A stretch of DNA of 64,000 bases. It comes from Collybia mongolica. Lineage: Eukaryota; Basidiomycota; Agaricomycetes; Agaricales; Clitocybaceae. Positions 59,721-64,000 of this stretch are shown here, piece by piece. Within the stretch, counting starts at the first letter, position 1; the number at the start of each line of letters is the position of its first letter. The DNA lies in the NCBI GenBank assembly GCA_013420905.1, contig JAAXNY010000010.1:2232001-2296000 (forward strand), written 5' to 3'. The position numbers were made by a program, and so were the translations under genes. Under the pieces are notes generated by a model, which saw nothing but the letters and a program-made list of their open reading frames with translations, made no database searches and was not told where the DNA came from.

Positions 59721-61358
59721 TTACTCAAACGTATGTAAGAAGGGATCCGCTCGGAGCTGCATCGCTCCTGGTCTCCTATCTGGATCAAGAATAAGGCAGG
59801 AGCGTATAAAAGCTGTGCAGCAGCCAAGTCCGCCTTGCTCATACTCGGTCGTGCCTGTGCGATATTGCTAGCTAGAACATCAGGGCGTGCTTCGAAAGCG
59901 TAGCGACCAACAATAGAGGTGCCTGTGAAGATAATGTTCTGGTGAGGTCAAGTTAGAATGAAATATATTGTGTACGAACCATTGGCATGGAAATACCGCT
60001 GGGCATTGGTAGAACCCTTGACCATATGGAGAGGGAAATCGCTCCGCGATACCATGGTCATGAGGAGCAAGTGTTCAGAATCGTATGAAATTTCGCGAAT
60101 TTCGTCAGGGCGAATTTTGAATAGGTGTTTTCCTGTCAAGATTTCGTAAATCTGACGATATGTAGGTAAGTGGTGTGCAGGTGTGTGGAACGCTCGTGAA
60201 TGGAGATACATACTGTGCAACCAAGGCTCCATGTATCTGACTTTTCATTCCGAGGGTATCCGAGAACAATTTCTGGAGCGCGCATTCGAGGTGTGGAGAT
60301 ATTGTCTTTGGTCTGCTTCGAAAGGCGCTGCACTGTATGATCCAAATCAACACAGTAAGAAACACGACAGATCAGGTTTGTACCCTTCGTGAAGCCCGAT
60401 AATCTGAACACTGTCTTCTCGAGTTGACGGTGGAACGCTTGTGGAGGTGGGATCGGCTGGCTTACCATCTCGTGAACGGATCGGAATATAGTGCTAGGGA
60501 TATCTGGGTCGCGTATGTGAAGATCGTCGCAGAATGTTATAGATGCTTTCGTGTACCACTTTTGTGGGGCACTTGAAATTAGTTCCTGAATTTCGTAGGA
60601 GGAGAGAGGGTTAACAATTAATATTTTGTCGGGTGTGATATCTGCAAATTGTAATGAGAATGAGCTGACCAAGGAAGGGAATGGAATTTTGGCGAATGCA
60701 GTACCTGTATGGACCAATCCACATTCTTTGTGGACGAAATCGAGTGCAAGAAGGAGTTGCCGGCAAAGATATCGGATGAGATTCAACGGAGGTAGACGAT
60801 CGTCGAAATACTGCCCCAGACATATAATGGGTGGACCTGCTAATTCGGAAGGTAAACACTGATGCTGGTTGGAATTCGGGAGGGTCCAGAGAAAAGTTGA
60901 TATTGGTTTCACAATATGATCAATTCCAGGGTGGAAGTTTGTTTTCGAGTGCCCGGATAATTCGCCATATATCCCGCTCTTATCATGAAGTGGAGAGCGA
61001 AAAGTATTCGTGGCATACTGGGAGAGTATTCGGAGAGCACCATAATTTTTACTGCGCAGACGCCACGTCAACTCGAAGCTCGACTGAAATTCAAGAATCA
61101 GGCTTACCCAGCGCGTACTAACCAAACACTCGAATCACTCCCAAAGCCGAGTTTACGGACAACCTCGAGCGATGAATCATCCGAGCCTTGTAACACATCG
61201 CCAATCTTAACTTCTGGAAACCCTCCCTCAGGTGCAAACATCATGGGCACCCCAACTTCTTCCTCGTTAAACACAAGTCCGCCATCGAAGATAGTTTGGT
61301 CGTAGCTATCCAGTTCAAATTCATAGTTGCCGCTGTCGAAGGCGCATACAAGAGACAT
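59721..61358 (-). pseudogene. SRPK-like kinase with degenerate motifs and a frameshift
   Basis: Six exons (61358-61108, 61051-60705, 60641-60384, 60332-60214, 60151-59980, 59922-59721) splice in phase up to the last. The Gly-rich loop is LGFGSDSSVWLV. The beta-3 Lys is replaced by Arg (GALRIL). The catalytic loop reads VHTDITPDKILI (Asp kept, Asn to Lys). The DFG position reads SGFTK. RAPEIVLG and SDTWSLGCTIYEIL are normal. In the last exon, AAAQLLYA and the expected CLILDPDRRPGAMQ are in different frames, with the offset near 59797-59803 (two extra or one missing base). Read unshifted, the frame ends a few residues off. Loss of Lys and DFG Asp suggests a pseudokinase even without the frameshift. 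Confidence 0.7.
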
Positions 61359-61695
61359 GATGTACCAGTTCAACAAGAGCGATAGCGAATGGTGACTTCC
61401 TAGCAGCGACTTTGGCCATGGTTGTCGAAGATTAGGGGAGATCGGGGTTTCAACATGAGTTGATCAGAAGTTCCAGTTTCTTGGCTAGGTAGAACCTAAC
61501 CTGGCCAAATTCAACAGTCTTGGACGGTGTCACGAACGTATTGAAAGCCCCTTAAATGTGACATTCTCGACCATATACGTTGATTACAGCTAGCTACCTG
61601 AAATTGATCTCGACCCAAGGACATGTATAACCTTAAAACGCGCCCTAACCTCTTGTCCAGGCTTCACATAAGGGGAAAGATCATGAGGACTCAAA
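61359..61695. other. Spacer between pseudokinase and aldehyde dehydrogenase genes
   Basis: About 340 bp between two minus-strand genes; no coding seen, presumed promoter of the kinase-like gene and 3' end of the dehydrogenase gene. Confidence 0.4.
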
Positions 61696-64000
61696 TTAGG
61701 ATCGCGACAGGATCTTTACTCGTTTAGTCAGTCCTCCAGCAACAGCAACGACGAAAGCCAAGAAAAACCATTTCCCCCACCATTTAGAGCGTGCCTCATC
61801 TGTTGGAGGGCCAGTCGGGCGGGCGGGCAAAGTCGGGGCCATGGCCCGAGCGGATTTGATTGCAGACGCCTTGATATCGGTATAAGTTAAGGGCATGAAT
61901 AGTAGAATACTGTACTCACTTTGTATGGTGGGAACCGGAAACCGATGATTTTATCGATCCTAACTTCCGTTCAGCAGAGTCACAAGGGGTGCAGTAGAGT
62001 TAAATTACCAGCTTGGCGAGTCTAGCGACGATCGCAAATGCGTGAATGTATCAAATGTGTATTTACCAGTGTGGGCGCCGTCTAGTTGACCAACACATAT
62101 AATTGAATGGCGCTAGCCAAAAGGAAAAGTTGACGTACACCCGCTAGGACCGACACCTCCAAATGGAAGTCCGTCCGCTGTGGTTTTGAGTCAATGAAGA
62201 GTAGCCCAAAAGAAGGGGAAACTGAGAGCTAACCTCCGGGATGGATAACCGTTTCGTTCGCGACGATTGCACCACTCTGAGTATTCTTGAAAACTACGTA
62301 CTGTAAGAAACAAGAGATATTAGCTCCGTCGAAGACTGTAACAGACCTTTGGCTTTGAATTCAGCATCCTGCGAGAATACATATAATGCAAGAGGGTGAT
62401 CCCTACCAAGTGGGTCCCATGGTCAGAGAGGAAAAATGACGGAGGGACATACTCATACCGGGCATTAATGAATGCAATGGCTTCGTCCAGGTCTTCTACG
62501 GGAACAATAGGTAGTAGAGGCCCAAATATCTCTCTATGGAGCAGTGAGTAAGGATTCGATACCCCAAATGAATGGAATCTTGGTACTACTAACCCGCTCA
62601 TCAGGGAATCATCAGGCTTGACGTCCGTCACAAGTGTTGGTGCAATGAATTTGGTATTTTCGTCAGTTTCCCCTCCCAGCACGATATTTCCTTTCGTACT
62701 ATCAAGAAGGCCTTTGATACGCTTGTAGGCCTGAGGAGAGACTATTCTCGAGTATGCATCCTGAGCGGCGGGACCATTAGCATCAGGGTAAAAAGACTTG
62801 TGCCTATTTCAAGTTTCCTTGTTAGAAAGGCGTTAGGTTGATAGTTGTTTAACTCAAACGCAGTCTTTAAAGCTTCCACAAATTTGTCCTGGAATGACTT
62901 GGGGACAAGAATGTAGTCAGGCGCAACACACGTTTGACCTGCATTTACAATCTTCCCCCAGAGTATACGACGGGCAGCCATCTGAAGGTCGCAGTTTGGA
63001 TCAATTACGACAGGCGATTTCCCTTGACTCTAGCTTCAATGGTAGGAAAACAGAAATAGGAAACAAAAAGTTACCGCCAAGCTAATACCGCACAACCTAT
63101 TAGTGCTATTCGACCGATAGTGTATTGAACAGGCTAACCTCGAGCGTCACTGGAGTTAGGAATTTGGCAGCAGCTGTAGCTACTATCTGGCCGACTCGAG
63201 CACTACCTTAACCCTAATTTTAGAAAAGAATGTTGTTGATGGTATATACCCATACCGGTGTAAAGGACTAGTGAGGAGAAACGTTGGTTTTGAACTTTGA
63301 TTATCTTCACATAATATTTGCTTACTGTGATCCCATTGAAAAGAAAGAAGCTAAGATAAAGCGTTATAATAGGGTTCTCGCCAATGAATACAAGGCGCAC
63401 CTTTGTGCTCTCGGGGATACTACCGTTTACGACACGAACTAAGGTTGGGTCCAGATACTTCGGTACGAGATCCGCAAGAAGCATGCTAAACGCCGGCGTT
63501 GAGTCTGATGGCTTGATAACTATGGCATTCCCTGCTGCAAGTGCTCCCACCTGCAGAGATAGAACCGATCAGTACCAAAATGGTACTCTAATTTTAGCTA
63601 CATACCAACGGTCCTATAGTTAACCAGAGTGGATAGTTGAAGGGGCTTATCACAAGGACGACCCCTTTAGCCTCCTTGTAGATAATTGCCCGCATTGGCG
63701 TAAAGTTGATAGAGAAGGGCGGTTTCTCCGGCTTCGCCCATTTCTCAACACTTGAGTAGGCAGTCTTGACGTCAGTTAAGCAGGGATTGATTTCGAGGCT
63801 GGTATGGCACGTTTTGAGTGACCCTTCAGATTAGAGTGGTCATCCTGAGACCTCCTGGGACTTACAACTGATTTTCAAAGGCAGGTCTACCTAAATCAGA
63901 CGTCAACGCCTCCGAAATTTGTTTCGCATTATCCTTAATCAAGTAGCCAATTTGGAGAATTTGGTATTTGCGGTAGGCGATGGCTTTGAGCTTTCCAGAC
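61696..64000 (-). CDS. Fatty aldehyde dehydrogenase, ALDH3/Hfd1-like, 5' end outside window
   Basis: Sixteen exons can be followed on the minus strand, from the window edge (63866 upward) to TAA 61698-61696. Landmarks: YKEAKGVVLVISPFNYPLW, GNAIVIKPSDSTPAFS, QWDHILYTGSARVGQIV, catalytic Glu in TLELGGKSPVVIDPNCDL, nucleophile Cys in NAGQTCVAPDY, EIFGPLLPIV, and FGGVGPSGYGAHTGKYTFDT. The last exon adds a polar linker and a hydrophobic anchor (KWFFLAFVVAVAGGLTK) with basic flanks, as in tail-anchored ALDH3A2/Hfd1 enzymes that oxidise long-chain aldehydes at the ER or mitochondrial outer membrane. Exons of 7 nt (63081-63075) and 12 nt (63267-63256) are needed to keep LGGKSP and LYTG. The start codon is beyond 64000. 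Confidence 0.9.

Overview
The window is eukaryotic nuclear DNA from a filamentous basidiomycete, most likely an Agaricomycete. Nearly every gene is split by many 45-65 bp GT-AG introns with several exons under 20 bp, genes are dense on both strands, and families typical of mushroom-forming fungi are present: BTB/POZ proteins with the Agaricomycete C-terminal region, SRPK-like kinases, small Cys-rich secreted proteins and a DUF6570-bearing Helitron. Gene models were built by splicing by hand; for almost all of them the exon phases sum exactly to one open frame.

Layout. 1-3.7 kb is AT-rich, non-coding repeat DNA with hairpins and a MITE-like inverted-repeat element. 3.7-18.3 kb is a conserved gene block: a small coiled-coil protein, a BTB protein, three tandem aldo/keto reductases, ribonucleotide reductase large subunit (RNR1, with MluI cell-cycle boxes upstream), an arrestin-like protein and a small hydrophilic protein. 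19.6-32.9 kb holds a queuosine-salvage (Qng1/DUF2419) protein, a WD40 protein, a divergent BTB-type protein, a POT/PTR2 oligopeptide transporter and a secreted S28 serine peptidase. The last two are divergent neighbours and could act together in extracellular peptide use.

34.7-53.5 kb is accessory. Three members of a Kex2-type, ten-cysteine secreted peptide family (one a pseudogene) lie on either side of about 17 kb of inserted or lineage-specific DNA. That stretch holds a convergent pair of intact multi-exon genes of unknown function, a truncated alcohol-dehydrogenase-like pseudogene, a polypyrimidine tract, and an AT-rich, degenerate autonomous Helitron of about 7.7 kb. The Helitron encodes DUF6570, HUH Rep and PIF1-type helicase domains and a C-terminal papain-fold-like protease module; it is inactivated by one frameshift and two TGA codons.

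54.5-64 kb returns to ordinary genes: a RidA-family protein, an SV2/sugar-porter-like MFS transporter, a basic nuclear-type protein, a degenerate SRPK-like pseudokinase with a frameshift, and a tail-anchored fatty-aldehyde dehydrogenase that runs off the right edge. No rRNA, tRNA or CRISPR feature could be supported.
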